Below the pieces are notes generated by a model. The model ran no database searches and had not been told where the DNA came from. It saw nothing but the letters and a program-made list of their open reading frames with translations. The translations under genes and the position numbers were made by a program. Positions 24,082 to 36,172 of a stretch of DNA of 64,000 bases are shown piece after piece (the first letter of the stretch is position 1; each line of letters opens with the position of its first letter). The stretch comes from Diaporthe sp. PMI_573 (taxonomy: Eukaryota > Ascomycota > Sordariomycetes > Diaporthales > Diaporthaceae). The DNA is taken from positions 246,168-310,167 of the forward strand of contig JAJTUP010000069.1 of the NCBI GenBank assembly GCA_021399435.1, written 5' to 3'.

Positions 24082-26940
24082 TTGTCTCGAAAGAAAGCCG
24101 GAATATATATTATAGAAGCCAAGCTACAACAACTTTATCGACGCTTTGGTTATTTATCTGTTAAACGACTTGGTTGCTTACTAAGAAATGCTGGCTATAA
24201 CGACGTTAAGAACGGTACTCTAGAAGCTATTAGCAAGTTTTGTCATTATTGCCAGCTTTATAATTTAGCACCAAGAAGATTTAAGTTCTTACTAAAAAAT
24301 AACTATAACTTTAACTTTAAGCTTACTGTTAATATAATGTACTTAAATAGCAAGCCTGTGCTGTATATAGTAGATACTGCTACGTCTTTTTAAGCCGCAT
24401 AGTTTTTGTATTTCCTTTTAGCCAAAGATATATGGGAAGTACTATAGATGATGTAGATCGACATATATCTTAGACCGCCAGACTGGTTGGTTTATAATGT
24501 TGGTACCAACTTTGTGTCTACAGAGTTTTAATTAGAGGTAAGGATTATAGGAATTATGTGTAAACAAGTCTCTATAGAAGTACACTGGTCTATAGGTAAA
24601 GTTAAATGCTATTATAACCTAATTCGGCAAGTCTTTAAAATCCTGATGGCCGAACTTGCCGGAAAGTATTATAATAACGCCATACTATAAATGGTAGTTA
24701 AAGCGGTTAACAATACTGCTAGGCCCAATAAACTAATTTTAACTCTTCTTATATTTAGAGTATATCTATGTGTTTATATAGATTCGCCCCCTATACTGAT
24801 AATGCTCTAGTATGTTAAAGCTATTTAGAAGGTAATGAAAGCACTATGCAAACTGTTAGCTAAGCGCCAAGTAAACGATGCTCTAAATATACGGAACAGT
24901 CTAGTTATAGCAGACATTCTCGCCATGCCCCTTTAGAGTAATGCTTGGGTGTAGCGTGAAAAGGACGAATGGTAAAGCCTATACAAGGTTTTGTCTATTA
25001 ACGGGCATGATGTTACTCTAGATCTTCCAAATAGTCTGGTTAAGTTTAGGTCTACTATAGTAAGACTATATTATCGAGAAGAGGCTGTCTCTAATGAGGA
25101 AGATATCTATAATGTTGATAAGCCAGAACGATATATAACTAAAGGCATAAACCTAGATATTATTTTGGACGAATCGGAAGTCGTTCTGCCAGACAAACCA
25201 GAGCAGCCATAACGGCAACAAGGCCGTCCCTCGGAATCTAAGAACAAACCCAACATATATATAGCAGAAGCTCTTATGACACAAAAGGAGAAAGACAACC
25301 TTAAATTATCTGTAAAACTCCGCCGTAATAGAGTAATTAATAGCCCGGGTAAACCATTTAAGGAGTCTAATGACATAGAAGTTACAAATCTTATCAGTAA
25401 AAGAGTCTTTTCCTTTAAACTCTTTAATCCTAACAAGTACAAGAGACAACTATTTAAGTTATGCATAATATAAAAGATTAAGGGAAAAGGCAACAACGAG
25501 AAACTATACAAGAAGTCCCGCCTTATCGTTTAGGGATACAACAATAAGAAGAAGAAGGAGATCCTTATATAGTTACCAACAGTTTAGCGAGTTAGCCAAC
25601 AGCTTATAGCATACCTAACACCTACTTTAATAAGGATGGGTATAAAGGCTAAACTTTGGGATGTCACTTAAGTATATCTATAGTTGAAATTAAAGCTACA
25701 GTAGACGGTTCTAGCTATACTTCTAATCAAGCTAAAGACACAATATCCTCCGGGCACTATTATAAGGATTATAAAACCGCTATACGGTATAGCGGAAATA
25801 GAAGTCTACTGGTAGGTAACTTATTATAAGTACTACCGCGAGAAGCTTAATATAATCACTTTTATATACAATATATATCTGCTTATTACAAACAATAAGG
25901 ACACTATTAAAGAGAAGGCATTTAGTATTACTGTTCTATAGACTAACGATACATATAGTATTAATATAAACAAATTCTCTATTAAAAAAGAGCGTGCTAT
26001 TAAGGAGGCCGAGATTCTGTGTAAACTAAAGGATAAACTTCCTTTTGCTTTTAACAGTATAATGTATATAACTGCTAAGGATGATATTTTCATATAATAG
26101 AAGGGTTAAGGTACTAAACTTAAGCTAATTAACCCGACAAAGCTAAATACTATATAATAATACATTAAGCAACAAGCACAAGGAGCATATCTCGCCTTTA
26201 TTTGTCAACCGGAAGCTGCCTTTAATCTATCGGCAGCAGCATAAATATAGACACCGGAGAAGCCTGACTATAAGACACTTAATAAGCAAATTAACTAGTA
26301 AAAAAAACACAGCAACCAAGGGCTACGGTTTGTCCCTATAGACCTATTGAGAGCAAAGTTGGTTATATTTATTAACGGCTTATTTGCCAATAACCATAAT
26401 TTTAGTTTACAAATTAGCTTTATAATTACTCTAGTTAATAAAGAGAAGGACTCTAACACTATAAGGTACAAAATACATAAAAATATATTGTACTAGTCTT
26501 TAGTTAAGTATAAATACATTACTTAAAGCATGCTAGCTTTAGAGATCTACAGCATAGTTAATGGATTTAACCTTGGTATTATATTATCTACGACTCTATA
26601 AATTATCACCAATTAACTTAAGTTATCTCCAGTACTACTAGTAATCTATACAGACTTATATTTGCTATATAAATGCCTCGTCAAGCTGGGTTCTACAAAT
26701 AAAAAGAGACTAATAATTGATATTATATCCCTCCGCCAAGCCTACAAGTGTTGCAAGATTAACAAGTTGAGGTAGATTGATGGAAACGATAATCCAGCAG
26801 ACACTATAATAAAAGTATCACCAAACAAGGCTTTATAACGACTAGTTAACTGTAATGAGTTAACCATACAGGTTAATAGTTTTGTAGAACAAGGTGACTT
26901 GTATAATTAAAAGACTGTCAGAAGTCAAAATTAATTAGAA
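24082..26940 (+). pseudogene. Copia pol: integrase, reverse transcriptase and RNase H remnants
   Basis: At 24109-24260 there is a GAG-pre-integrase/zinc-binding region (LYRRFGYLSVKRL, then CHYCQLY), where the first His of the usual GHPS motif has become Tyr. A short integrase segment MYLNSKPVLYIVDTATSF follows. At 26560-26890 the RNase H domain is clear: VIYTDLYLLYKCLVKLGS, then INKLR...DGNDNPADTIIKVSP. The TDS motif is changed to TDL. Reverse transcriptase is expected between about 25600 and 26500. Stops are frequent. Confidence 0.8.
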
Positions 26941-27199
26941 GTTATTCAAATGTCAGCCTTACAAAACTCAGCAGACAAAAAGAGCAAAAGGTTAAATTAT
27001 CCTCATATCGGTTACCTGTGTCTTACCTTAAGGGACTACATAGTTGGCCTTTAATTAGAGTTACATTCCTCCCAAAGGTAAACCTTATAGCTAAGATTGG
27101 TTACAAGGGTGCCTACACCACGAGGGTTGGAAAATATATATATTATCTACCATTACACGGGCACTTTAAGGTTGCCAGCCTGTATATAATGGGCGTCCC

Positions 27200-27888
27200 T
27201 AGTTAGAATTCGTGGTCTGACACCTACATACCAAGAGTTTAAAAATGATACTATAAGCTATGTTCTATTATATATAATAATATCGACTTTCTCAACAAAT
27301 AACTAGTATTAGCATATCAAGCTGTTATTTACTATATTCTACCCTTTCTATCTTATGTACCTAGGTCTTATAGCCTTAGCGAAGAGGGCTTTTTCTTGGG
27401 GTTTAATTAAATCTATCAATCTATACGCAGGTTAATTAGCAAGGTCAGGTAGGCCAGCTGGCGCCGGCCCGGTCCGGTTCGTCCAGGTCTATTCCAGGTG
27501 TTCGTTTAGTGCTATAAACAGTAGGCTGGTGCTCTACAAAATGCATTAAAAACAATTCACTTATAAGGCAGAAGCAACTTTTAAAAACTTCGACCTTAAG
27601 TAAATTAGGACAATTATGTGGCAAATTAAGTACATTCACCCCAACGCTAGCAAGACGCCAGCTACTAGAAACACACAGACTAGGAGACCAGGATAATGGA
27701 AAGTAAACACAAATGGTGCAGTCATTTTCGGGCCAATAGCACAATAGAATACTTCCAGGCAACAATTAATTGGCGACCAAGAAGCTAAGGGTTTAATTCG
27801 CCATAGGGGCAATTTTTTGTTTCTTTTTTGTTTTTCTTTCGTTTTTCGACTTTTAGAGCAACCATCGGCACAAATAAAAGACTGCCAG
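27200..27888. other. Copia 3' segment with a GC-richer island
   Basis: Between RNase H and the 3' LTR, 27440-27780 is less AT-rich than the rest of the element and contains a 106-codon minus-strand open frame from 27765 to 27445. I recognise no domain in it. A T-rich run (27810-27850) precedes the LTR. Confidence 0.35.
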
Positions 27889-28099
27889 TATTAATAGGTC
27901 CATAATAAATAGTAAAGGTCATATAACTAGCACGGGGCCTACACTATAAAGGGTTGTCGTCCTACGGGCGTGGCTTCGCCATATCCTTTAAAGCAACAAC
28001 CCAGACCCCTAGACTTAATGGAATACCCATTCGGTCTACACTCTCCTTTTCTCTTCGCTAACACTTCTTTCTATCGTATACGATAAAGCCCAACCAACA
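27889..28099 (+). repeat. 3' LTR of the Copia element
   Basis: This 211-bp copy has its first TG changed to TA. Target duplication ACGGT follows at 28100-28104. Confidence 0.92.
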
Positions 28100-28104
28100 A
28101 CGGT

Positions 28105-29676
28105 ATTAGACTAGCTTGCAGCTTACAATAGCTTTAACCTTAATAGGCTAACAGTTTGTTAATAGTACCGGTATAAATAGACTAGGCACGGCCTAACGCT
28201 ACGGCCTTTAGTGTAAAATGGCGGGCAGCTTCTAACTACAGACAGGTTTGTAGAAGATTATAGAGTTACTGTAAAAAGTTCTGTATAGTAAAAATTACTG
28301 TTTTTTTTAATTGTATCTTATTTTTTTAAGACACTAACTATAGTTTTTAGCTAAATAGAGAAACTTAAATAAATATAAATAATTGATACTTAAACCTTTA
28401 TAGAGTTTAGTAGATAATCTATAGGATTTATATTAGTAATATAATATAAAGATAATATTTAACTACTCTATATAAGATATAATAATTTTATAGATATAAT
28501 TATTAGCTTGTAAGGCTATTTAGTTATTAGACTAAATACTTAGATTAATAACTAAAAAGTTTATTTTATAAAAGCTATCTACTATAGTAATGACTATATC
28601 TTTATATATCTGACTCTTTAGTGGCTTGCTAGCTTATAAGGCAAGTCTATAATTTTTGGTGTAAGGCTTAATAGGTAGATTGTTAAGCTAGCTTGCCGGG
28701 CTTATAACTAAGCATAGTAAGCCTTACCCTAACCCTGGGTCTTAGCGTGTTTCTATAATTCTGCCTACTAGTATCGCGGGGTAGGTGTTATGGTATTTAA
28801 TTCGGGTTGTCTAGGTTTTTCTAATAAATTGCTTTAGCGCCAATATATTAGTTTATAATAGTTACTAATAGCTTAGATTACTTTAAGAATTATTTTATTT
28901 TTACTTTCTAATTTTATAATTATATCTCTTTTTTATAGATTCTAGATAGGTTAACTAGATTAATAAAGAAAATAAACAAGATTTATTATAGAGATTAAAG
29001 TATTAAATTATAGTCTGGCTATCTTAAACCCTATTCTAAATATTCTTTATATTATTAATTTTATTATATCTACTTCTTCTTCTTTTAAGCTTATTAATCT
29101 CTCTCTTTTCTATATTTTCTTAGTCTCTTCTTAATATTTTTCTATTATTTTTGTCTTTATTATTTATTTACCGCCCTACTAGACTTATAGCTGCTTATAC
29201 TTTCTAAGTTAGCCCTTATTTTAGTGTCTCTAGCTAACTAGCAGGTTAACCTACCTCTATTATAGCTTATTAACTCTATTTCTAGTTATACTATACTAAG
29301 CCTTATAATTATAAATTTAATAAATAAGCTTTCATTTTTTAAGCCTTAGCTGTATATAATTAATTTATATAGTAGACTAAAACGCCTAGCATTATATATA
29401 GTGTTTAAGGGTCTATATATATCTCCTGTCTTCTTATAACCTACCTTATATACTATATCTTAACCCTTAAATAAGATTCTTTTCTAAGTTAAATATAGTT
29501 TTTAAAAAGATTAGTACTAATATAGTAGTAGAATCTAGTTACCTATAGGCTTTATTTTAAAAATAATATTTAGTATACTTCTATATATAGCATTACTAGG
29601 TAAAAGTTAGGTTTTAGTTAGCATTAAGTCTTTAGCCTACTAGTAAAGCAAGTAAGACTAAAATCTCAACCTTTAT
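28105..29676. other. AT-rich degraded DNA with an element-A-like LTR fragment
   Basis: About 28497-28650 resembles the middle of the element A LTR (shared TAAATACTTAGATTAA, then TATATCTTTATATATCT and a CTCTTTAGT..GGCTTGC block), so it is probably a diverged solo LTR. The rest is AT-rich with no recognisable coding sequence. Confidence 0.4.
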
Positions 29677-29989
29677 ATATAGGAACCAAAAATGCTTGCT
29701 AGGTCTAGATTAGAGCGACTTATAAGAACAATCTTACAGCTTCCCGCAATTTAGATATAGCTACAAATGGTTCCCACAAATTCTGGTGCTTAGGGAAATC
29801 AAACTCGCGGCTTTCTGGTTATTAGAGTAAAGAACCCTGTATTTAGAAAGGCCAGCCTCGTATAGGTAAAAACCCTCTACAATTATTACTTTAGATCGCA
29901 AAATTGTTTAATTAAGTTATCCGGGCTTATAATCTATAGGAACTAAAAATACTTGCTAGGTCTAGATTAGAGCGACTTATAGAAAAATC
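29677..29989. repeat. Direct repeat pair around a tRNA-like segment
   Basis: A sequence of about 55 bp (GGAACCAAAAATGCTTGCTA, then GGTCTAGATTAGAGCGACTT) occurs at 29677-29731 and again at 29935-29989 with transition differences. Between them, the minus strand near 29790-29840 carries CTCTAATAACCAGAAAGC followed by GAGTTTGATT, reminiscent of an anticodon arm and a box B of a tRNA. This could be a decayed SINE with a flanking repeat, or coincidence. Confidence 0.35.
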
Positions 29990-30340
29990 TTATATTATAT
30001 ATACTATATAATCTTGTAATATAGTATAAAGGCAGAGAGAATATATTTAACAATAGATCTGCTTTTTATTTACAGTAATAAAAGCTGTTACTAAGAATAT
30101 TAAAAGTAGGTTATATATAATATATTCTTAAACTAAGTAGTAATAAATATATATAAACTCTTTTATATTATATAGAAACCCTGGAAAAACTGCTTAAAAA
30201 AACTAAAACTTAGGGCAAACAGAATAGCAGCCTACTTATATACCTAGAGTCTTTTCTCTACCTCTTACTAGTTCTATGCTTTTATATCTACCTTATTATC
30301 GTCTAAGGTATCTAAGACGCTACTAAAGTATATTGGCCCC

Positions 30341-30850
30341 TCTAAAAATTAGTGGATCAAATGGATTAGGTAGTAGTAGGGTGCCTGGAGGCCTTGTTAG
30401 AATGCTTGAGAGTGGTTTAGACAACTTTGTATTAAATTTGAGTGGGCTTCTGTTAGCCCTCCTTATAGTTCCTCCGACATTGTCTTACCCGCGGGTACGC
30501 GAGGGTTGGCTCTGGTGCGTAAATAGAGGGGCCGGAAAATTTGGCCCTTAGACACACTATCTTTGGCTTTAAATAGCCAGCCAACCCTAACCCTGATAGT
30601 AACCAAACTAAATACAGATAAACTTTAGAAAACAGGCTATCTAATAAACTAGGTTACAAGCTTTTTGGGTAAGAAATAAGGGTAATGTAGAGGTATAAAG
30701 TTAGGGTCCTAAAACAGTCTAAAAAATTGACTCACGGCCACCAAACTTATCTGCCGGCGTGCACGCTCTATGGGTACTTAGAGGAAATCTAGTACCAAGT
30801 CTAGGGTAACTCCCTACATGTAGCGCCCATACAAGCGTTTCCGTTTAACA
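30341..30850 (-). repeat. Dispersed TGTTAAACGG repeat, copy 2
   Basis: It is the reverse orientation of copy 1 and ends GTTTAACA. Flanks GCCCC (30336-30340) and GCCCT (30851-30855) are a likely 5-bp target duplication with one C/T change. The telomere-like AACCCTAACCCTGA is at about 30585-30597. Only one GTTACCCTAGACTT box remains. Confidence 0.7.
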
Positions 30851-30855
30851 GCCCT

Positions 30856-32330
30856 TTATTTTTAAAACCTATACTTATTACTATTATAATTAATATAGCA
30901 CTAATATAATTTAACTAAAATTTAACCTCTAAGCTAAGTAGTATTTATAGAACCAGAAAGAATAATATAACCTTTTTTATAAGGCTTAAGTAAATATACA
31001 ATAAGTTTTAGATTAAAGATGCTTTAAACGTCTAATTATATATTAATATCTAGGTACCTACTAATAAATACTAATATAGTTAAAAGGCTGTCTTAATTAA
31101 GCAAATATCTAGTAAAGTCTATAAAGGTATTAAGGACAATCTGGGTTAAGACTGCTTCTAAGGATATAAACTGTCCTTTAAGTCATTAGCTAATGCCCCT
31201 TTCCCTAATTTAGTTTTATTTACTTACTATCGGTCTTAAGAGGCTATGCTAGAACCTAATAGAAGCAATTATTGTCAAATAAAGGCACATTAAAAACCTA
31301 GACAAGCGGCAAACTATTATTATTTACCCTAACCACAACTTAGATATTAGAAAGGGTAACAGAGCAAGCTATAGCTGCCTAAAATAATCCCAGAAAGAAG
31401 ATAAAAATGGTCATAGTGTATTTAATAATTAGTTGCAGTTAGACGGCTTTATTAATCAGTAACGTATTATTAGACAACATAATGCCTTTGTTGGGCTTAA
31501 CTTTAGGGCCCGGATGGTATACATTATATAGAGACCGGTTTAAAGCCTTAAATTAGGAAGTAATGATGCCGGATTCTAGCATCCACCTAAGCATACTCTA
31601 ACGGGGCAGTGCATATATTTCTATTTATAACTTCATTCTACAAAATAGCGAGACATGAATGTTGATGCTCTGGAGCCCTAAACAGGTCTCTCTAATTTAA
31701 AATAATATTTTTTATTAATAATAATAGCATATATTATGCAACCCCTTTTTCTTAATATAAATTAAGATGTAACAGCAGATAATAAATATTATATAAGATT
31801 GCTTTAATTATTATAATATTATCGACCCTTATTTTAACTCCCCTCCCTCTTATTATAACTATCCTCAGCACCTATAATATTATTATTATAGTAAAGAGCA
31901 AAATAGGTATCGCCAAAATCTTTAGTTAACATTTTTAGTAGTAGTGATGTAAATCTGTGGCTTGCGTGGCTTGGCAGGTTGCGCTTGTAGTGACGAGGTA
32001 CTCATAAAAAAACCGCTAACAGAGACAGAACTAGCTACTAACAATCAGTTAGGGACCCAGTCCTCAAAAAACATTTTGGCTCCTGTCTTTGCTCCCCAAG
32101 CTTAATTCTATAGTTCTCCTATTTTATCTATATCATTAATTAATGATACTCTACTGTATAGTATATAGTAATGCTTGCTTCCACGACTTATACTGTAGTA
32201 TTGTGCTGATATTAATAACATTTATCCTTATAGCAGTAGCCATATCGCTCTTCTCTATTTATTCGGTTCTCTATAAATCTCCGGCTACTGTTCAGCATGC
32301 AAAGGTTTTATACTGTAATTATTAGCTAAG
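30856..32330. other. Degraded DNA without a recognisable gene
   Basis: The sequence is AT-rich with scattered less-degraded pieces (for example 31480-31680), but I find no domain in any frame. It is the transition from the repeat block to the gene-bearing block. Confidence 0.4.
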
Positions 32331-32349
32331 TAAACTTTAAGACCCCGTC

Positions 32350-33565
32350 GTGCAACAGTTCTGAAACATTCCATAAAGTAATACAGGAAGCTTATAAATT
32401 ACACCTTTCCCCTTATACCCTTTCTTGAGACAAATCAGAAAGAGATGATAAACAAAGCTTAGTAGAGCAAAGACTAAGAGACTGGAAACTTTGTTGGTAA
32501 AAATTGGATACTCCAGACCCGACCTGATGGACATCCCACAAGAACAATTTCAGGTAAAATATTAGAAACCTTCGGCCGAAAATGCTGAGGCAGCCAAAGT
32601 ACATTATCGTCATTCCACTTAATCCACGAATTATCGGAACTGATATAATAACCACGGTCCGGATGACTTCCATTTCATGATAGCACTGGGAAAGCTGATG
32701 ACGTCCTTGTTTTGTGTGAAGAAGTCGCTGAGTCAACTTTTTATATATAAATTGGTCGCCAATGTTGAGGTTAATCTCTGTTGGTCAGAACGAGATGGTC
32801 GGCTTCCCCATTTTGCTAAGAATCTGCCCTTGTTACGTGGACATGCGGAAGAACAGAACGGCTCCATAGCGTCCAACAAGCTTGACCGTCCCGGATGCTT
32901 GGACAATGGCTTCCGTTCCGTGGAATGTATCGGGAATGGACTCTTGACTAGTATCTGCGCCCGTATCAGGAGAGGGCATATCTTTGAGGAGTTGGTCGTC
33001 CATAGGCTTAGGAATTTAGACTTCACAAGCAGTCGTGTTGATATGATCCAGGGATTTCCGATAATGTTCTTGCACGTCGTGGAAGTCAGGTTCCTCATTA
33101 GCTCCTTCCTGGTGGTCGATATCTTCCTTTTTTTTTTCTTCTTTTTCCAAAGTCGTCGATCTCCTCCATATTGTCTATCTCTTCCGTGTTATTGATCTCT
33201 TCCATGTTATTAATTCCATCACAAGAAGACCTGCCAACGGGCTCCGTCACTGCTTTCATGGGTCCATGCCGATAACTGCCAACGTTCTGGGTATATGAAG
33301 AATCATTATCTGTTTTGAGGAGAATTTGACTGGGTATTATTTGGTTTGCACCGTTAGAGCCAGTGCCAATCAATTTGCTACTTGGCCGTGAATCCAGCCG
33401 AGGGTAAGCATTGCCCGTTTTGGTGATAGCCTTGCTTGTCCCTTGACTGTGTCGATGTTTCAATTTCGCCGTGATTTTGCTGCCAATCTGTTTCACCACT
33501 GAGACCCCAACTGATTCCCCACTGGACAGAATAGAAACAAGGTTTCGCTTTCTAAAAGCAGACAA
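32350..33565 (-). pseudogene. Broken gene with an NLR/WD-type C-terminal tail
   Basis: The minus strand gives an N-terminal reading from an ATG at 33565 (MSAFRKRNLVSILSSGESVG), rich in Ser/Thr/Lys, with short NMEEINNTEEID repeats near 33180-33230. An A/T homopolymer run at about 33127-33150 shifts the frame. After it the frame continues to a TAA near 33020 and a TAG in the 32780s. At 32470-32620 a different frame gives NDDNVLWLPQHFRPK and VGCPSGRVWSIQFLP, resembling from memory the C-terminal tail after WD repeats in some fungal NLR-type proteins. Introns could explain some shifts but not all. Overall it looks like a decayed gene. Confidence 0.35.
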
Positions 33566-33569
33566 TCAG

Positions 33570-34366
33570 GTAAACGCGGCTGCATTGCGGTACTGAAGGG
33601 GAAGGGGGGGGAAGACACTGAGCGGCCTGCAATCTACGTCCTAAACAATCATCCGAGGTGGTCTGTGACTTGGGGGGATGAGTGACTGCAATTATTTACT
33701 GTGCCTACCGCGTTTTCACTAATGGTCAGGTAGCGAGTAAAACAAACCGCACTCCGCCGGACTCGGAACTCATTGCTGCCTGCTCCAAGTCGTCTCACGT
33801 CAGCGTGCCAGCGGCCCGGTTCGCCAAAGGAACGCCTTGGCGTATAACAATTTGTGTCCAGTGACCAGGTTACACAGCCACAGACTATTCGTTGTCTCTT
33901 TGTCTCTGACCCACGAGGCGTTGACAAGAGCTCAGTTACACCAATGATTCCTTGCCAATGTGGCACCATATGCCGTTTTGAGATCCGGCCCCGTATCGAG
34001 CAAGAGCGGCAGGGAACCATCTCACGCAAGCGCTCTCAATCCGCATGCAAATTTTACAGGATGGAGTGGCCTGGAGGCCTTGGCGGACATGGACACGTTC
34101 AGCCCGCCCCAGCCTTAATTTGAGCCCCGCCATTCCGTCCCAAGAGTCTCGAGATATATGCACCTATGCGGTCTAGAGGTTGACTCACTTTGCGACGCTG
34201 ACAGCTGTTCTAGGTGCAAAGTCTTTTCAATATAGGATCCCACGCGCCACGAGTTGCCTGCTCAACTTCGTCCACCTTATCTAACAGTACCTTTTTCCGC
34301 TACTTCTTCCCTGTAGCTCTGAACCATCACCAATCTTGGATATCTAGAGTCGCAGAGCAGCTTCAA
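33570..34366. other. Intergenic DNA, probable 5' region of the secreted-protein fragment
   Basis: Composition is balanced. Many overlapping short open frames are present on both strands and none looks coding. It holds a G-rich run (33598-33610) and a TATA-like GATATATGC at about 34151, roughly 215 bp before the next gene fragment. Confidence 0.4.
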
Positions 34367-34609
34367 GTGAAACTCACCCTGCGTTCCTCCATCGTGTCCT
34401 TCGCGGCGGTCCTCGCGCGCCTCGCCGCCGCACAAGACAACTCTTCTATCCCAACAATCAACATGTTCATTGACGACGGGCTAGACGGTGATGAATCCTA
34501 CGCCGCCTCCATTGTCTGCGCCGGCGCCTCAGAGACCATCTACGCCGTCCGGTGCACGGATGAGGGAACGGTGGACGTGGGTTCGGCGACCTGCGGGCCC
34601 GACGCCGAG
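34367..34609 (+). pseudogene. First exon of a secreted fungal protein, 3' part lost
   Basis: The frame gives KLTLRSSIVSFAAVLARLAA, then AQDNSS: a classic signal peptide with cleavage expected after AAA or AAQ. A short acidic ectodomain follows (FIDDGLDGDESYAAS), with two Cys (IVCAG and VRCTDEG) and a third in ATCGPD. This resembles small Ala/Ser-rich secreted or GPI-anchored fungal proteins. The expected start codon reads GTG (34367), with no in-frame ATG upstream. A 5' splice-like GTGCGT follows at 34610, but no second exon is found downstream. It is best read as a gene fragment with a damaged start. Confidence 0.45.
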
Positions 34610-35124
34610 GTGCGTCCACACACCCCCCCCCCAAACAGCTTTTACTTCAATACCCACCAATCGCCCCCCCCCCCCCGGCGGGCTCTGCTCTTGCTGTGAT
34701 GATGGCGCTGTGGGGCGGATGATGGTGTTTGGAAGAGATGATCTGGTTGATGAGAAGTGTTTGGATGAGTGAAACGAAGAAATGAGTGGTTGATTGGAAG
34801 CCACCCCATGTTGAAGTCAAAGGACACTTGATATAGCATCGTCAAATTTCAAGGAATGGAATGAGGAAGGGTGATCAAAATTATAGGAGACTGCTCACTC
34901 ATTGTTTCCCTGATCGCAGTCATCTATTCTCGGGCAACTCCCTGAACACCAACAGAACGAGTCACCCTTGAGTTTGGCTTTCCAGGCGAGCTAATTGCGA
35001 GGCTTAATTCAACAAAAATGAAAGCACTAGTCGAAGGTCGCACTCTCATGAGTTGCTTGCAATCGGCGTCCAAGATAGCGATTGGCACATCTCAAAGGCT
35101 GGTAAACGGCGAAGCCGTCTCCCA
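34610..35124. other. Non-coding stretch with poly-C runs
   Basis: Two C homopolymer runs of about 10 and 13 lie near 34623-34633 and 34665-34677. Nothing else recognisable is present before the 3' end of the GFA gene. Confidence 0.5.
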
Positions 35125-36172
35125 TCAGTCGAGCTGCCTTATCTTGAGCTGTTTCCTATCGACGCCTTCCAAGACGTTGACATTGATCGCTTGTGTCCCC
35201 GCCGCTCCATGACCATGCGGATCCTCCGTCGACCCCCCCGGTTTTACCCCGTCGAATTCCGTTGCTGCTTTACTGATAGGAACTCCACAGACCTTGCAGA
35301 ACCTTTCGCTTGCCACGTCGCTTCCTGGACGAATATAAGAAGTCAGGTTTTCTTCCCCGGACAAGGCCACTTGCTCGTCCCTCAAACGCGCCCATATTGC
35401 TCCAGACTACTCAAAATTAGCCAAGGCCTTGCAACAAGATTGCACGAGCAGCACATACACGAGACTGAACTAGGTCGTTGACCTCATACAACGGCTTTGT
35501 CTTGATGGCGAGTCGGACTCCGCCACAATGACAGTTTCCCTGAAAGATCTTCCCGCCCTCGACGTCCACGTCGGGTACCTTGCCGGTGAACCCGGGTGCT
35601 TGATATGCTGGAGGCGTAGCAGCACCATCGTATCTAATGCAACGCCGGGGCTCAGCACTGAACGACACAGAACGGGTTAGGTAGTTGTCGGGTTGCACTT
35701 ACATGTCAATTTCAAGTTTCCCGATGTCGATATTCTCGATCGTCCGTACCTAACTTATTAGTCGACACTCCGACGACGCGGTAACTTGACCTACATTCAC
35801 ACCGTAATCCGGTTTCTCTGGGCCCTCAGGCTGAGAGACCCCATGGCTAATCAAGGATGTGCCACAGGTAGCGCAGAACTGTACCACGAAGTTAGCATCG
35901 GATTTTTCGGGGCACTCTGCCACGCAGTTGTACCAACAGACCTTGTGATGGAACGTTTTAGCTCCAAACATGTAGTCCGCCATGGAAGTCTCGTTCCCCT
36001 TGATCCAAGTTATGTCGGCTGGGTTCAGCGGGGTGGCATACAATGTAGCCCTCCTGACACACACACTGCAGTTGCAGCCGTAAGCCGTCTTGATCTCAGG
36101 TATTCTCGCCTCAAAAACATGGGCGTTGCAATGGCAGTTGCCGCGATAAGTCTTCAGACCTTGGTCCGCCAT
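35125..36172 (-). CDS. Tandem GFA/CENP-V-domain protein
   Basis: The proposed exons are 36172-35942, 35878-35795, 35749-35703, 35657-35459 and 35406-35125, with introns of 63, 45, 45 and 52 nt that have GT..AG ends and CTAAC/CTAAT branch sites. The first domain has GNCHCNA, GCNCSVC and, after splicing, HHKFCATCGTSL, the full set of zinc-binding cysteines of the glutathione-dependent formaldehyde-activating (GFA) fold. Splicing restores YGVNVRTIENIDIGKL, the usual end of such a domain. The second domain has GNCHCGG and RFCKVCGVPI, but its middle Cys cluster is missing in the simplest splice model; a neighbouring frame there reads SCMCCSCN. The likely role is a small-molecule thiol-adduct lyase, substrate unknown. 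It is divergent from the SDR gene. Confidence 0.75.

Larger units (their letters stand above)
19611..28099 (+). mobile_element. Ty1/Copia LTR retrotransposon, RIP-degraded
   Basis: The element has 211-bp LTRs (19611-19821 and 27889-28099) and a perfect target duplication ACGGT (19606-19610 and 28100-28104). The plus-strand order is repeat-rich leader, gag, GAG-pre-integrase/integrase, reverse transcriptase, then RNase H, which is the Copia order. Its 8.49 kb is longer than the 5-6 kb usual for Copia elements, because of a 1.1-kb leader and about 0.95 kb after RNase H. In-frame stops are TAA/TAG almost throughout. Confidence 0.92.
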
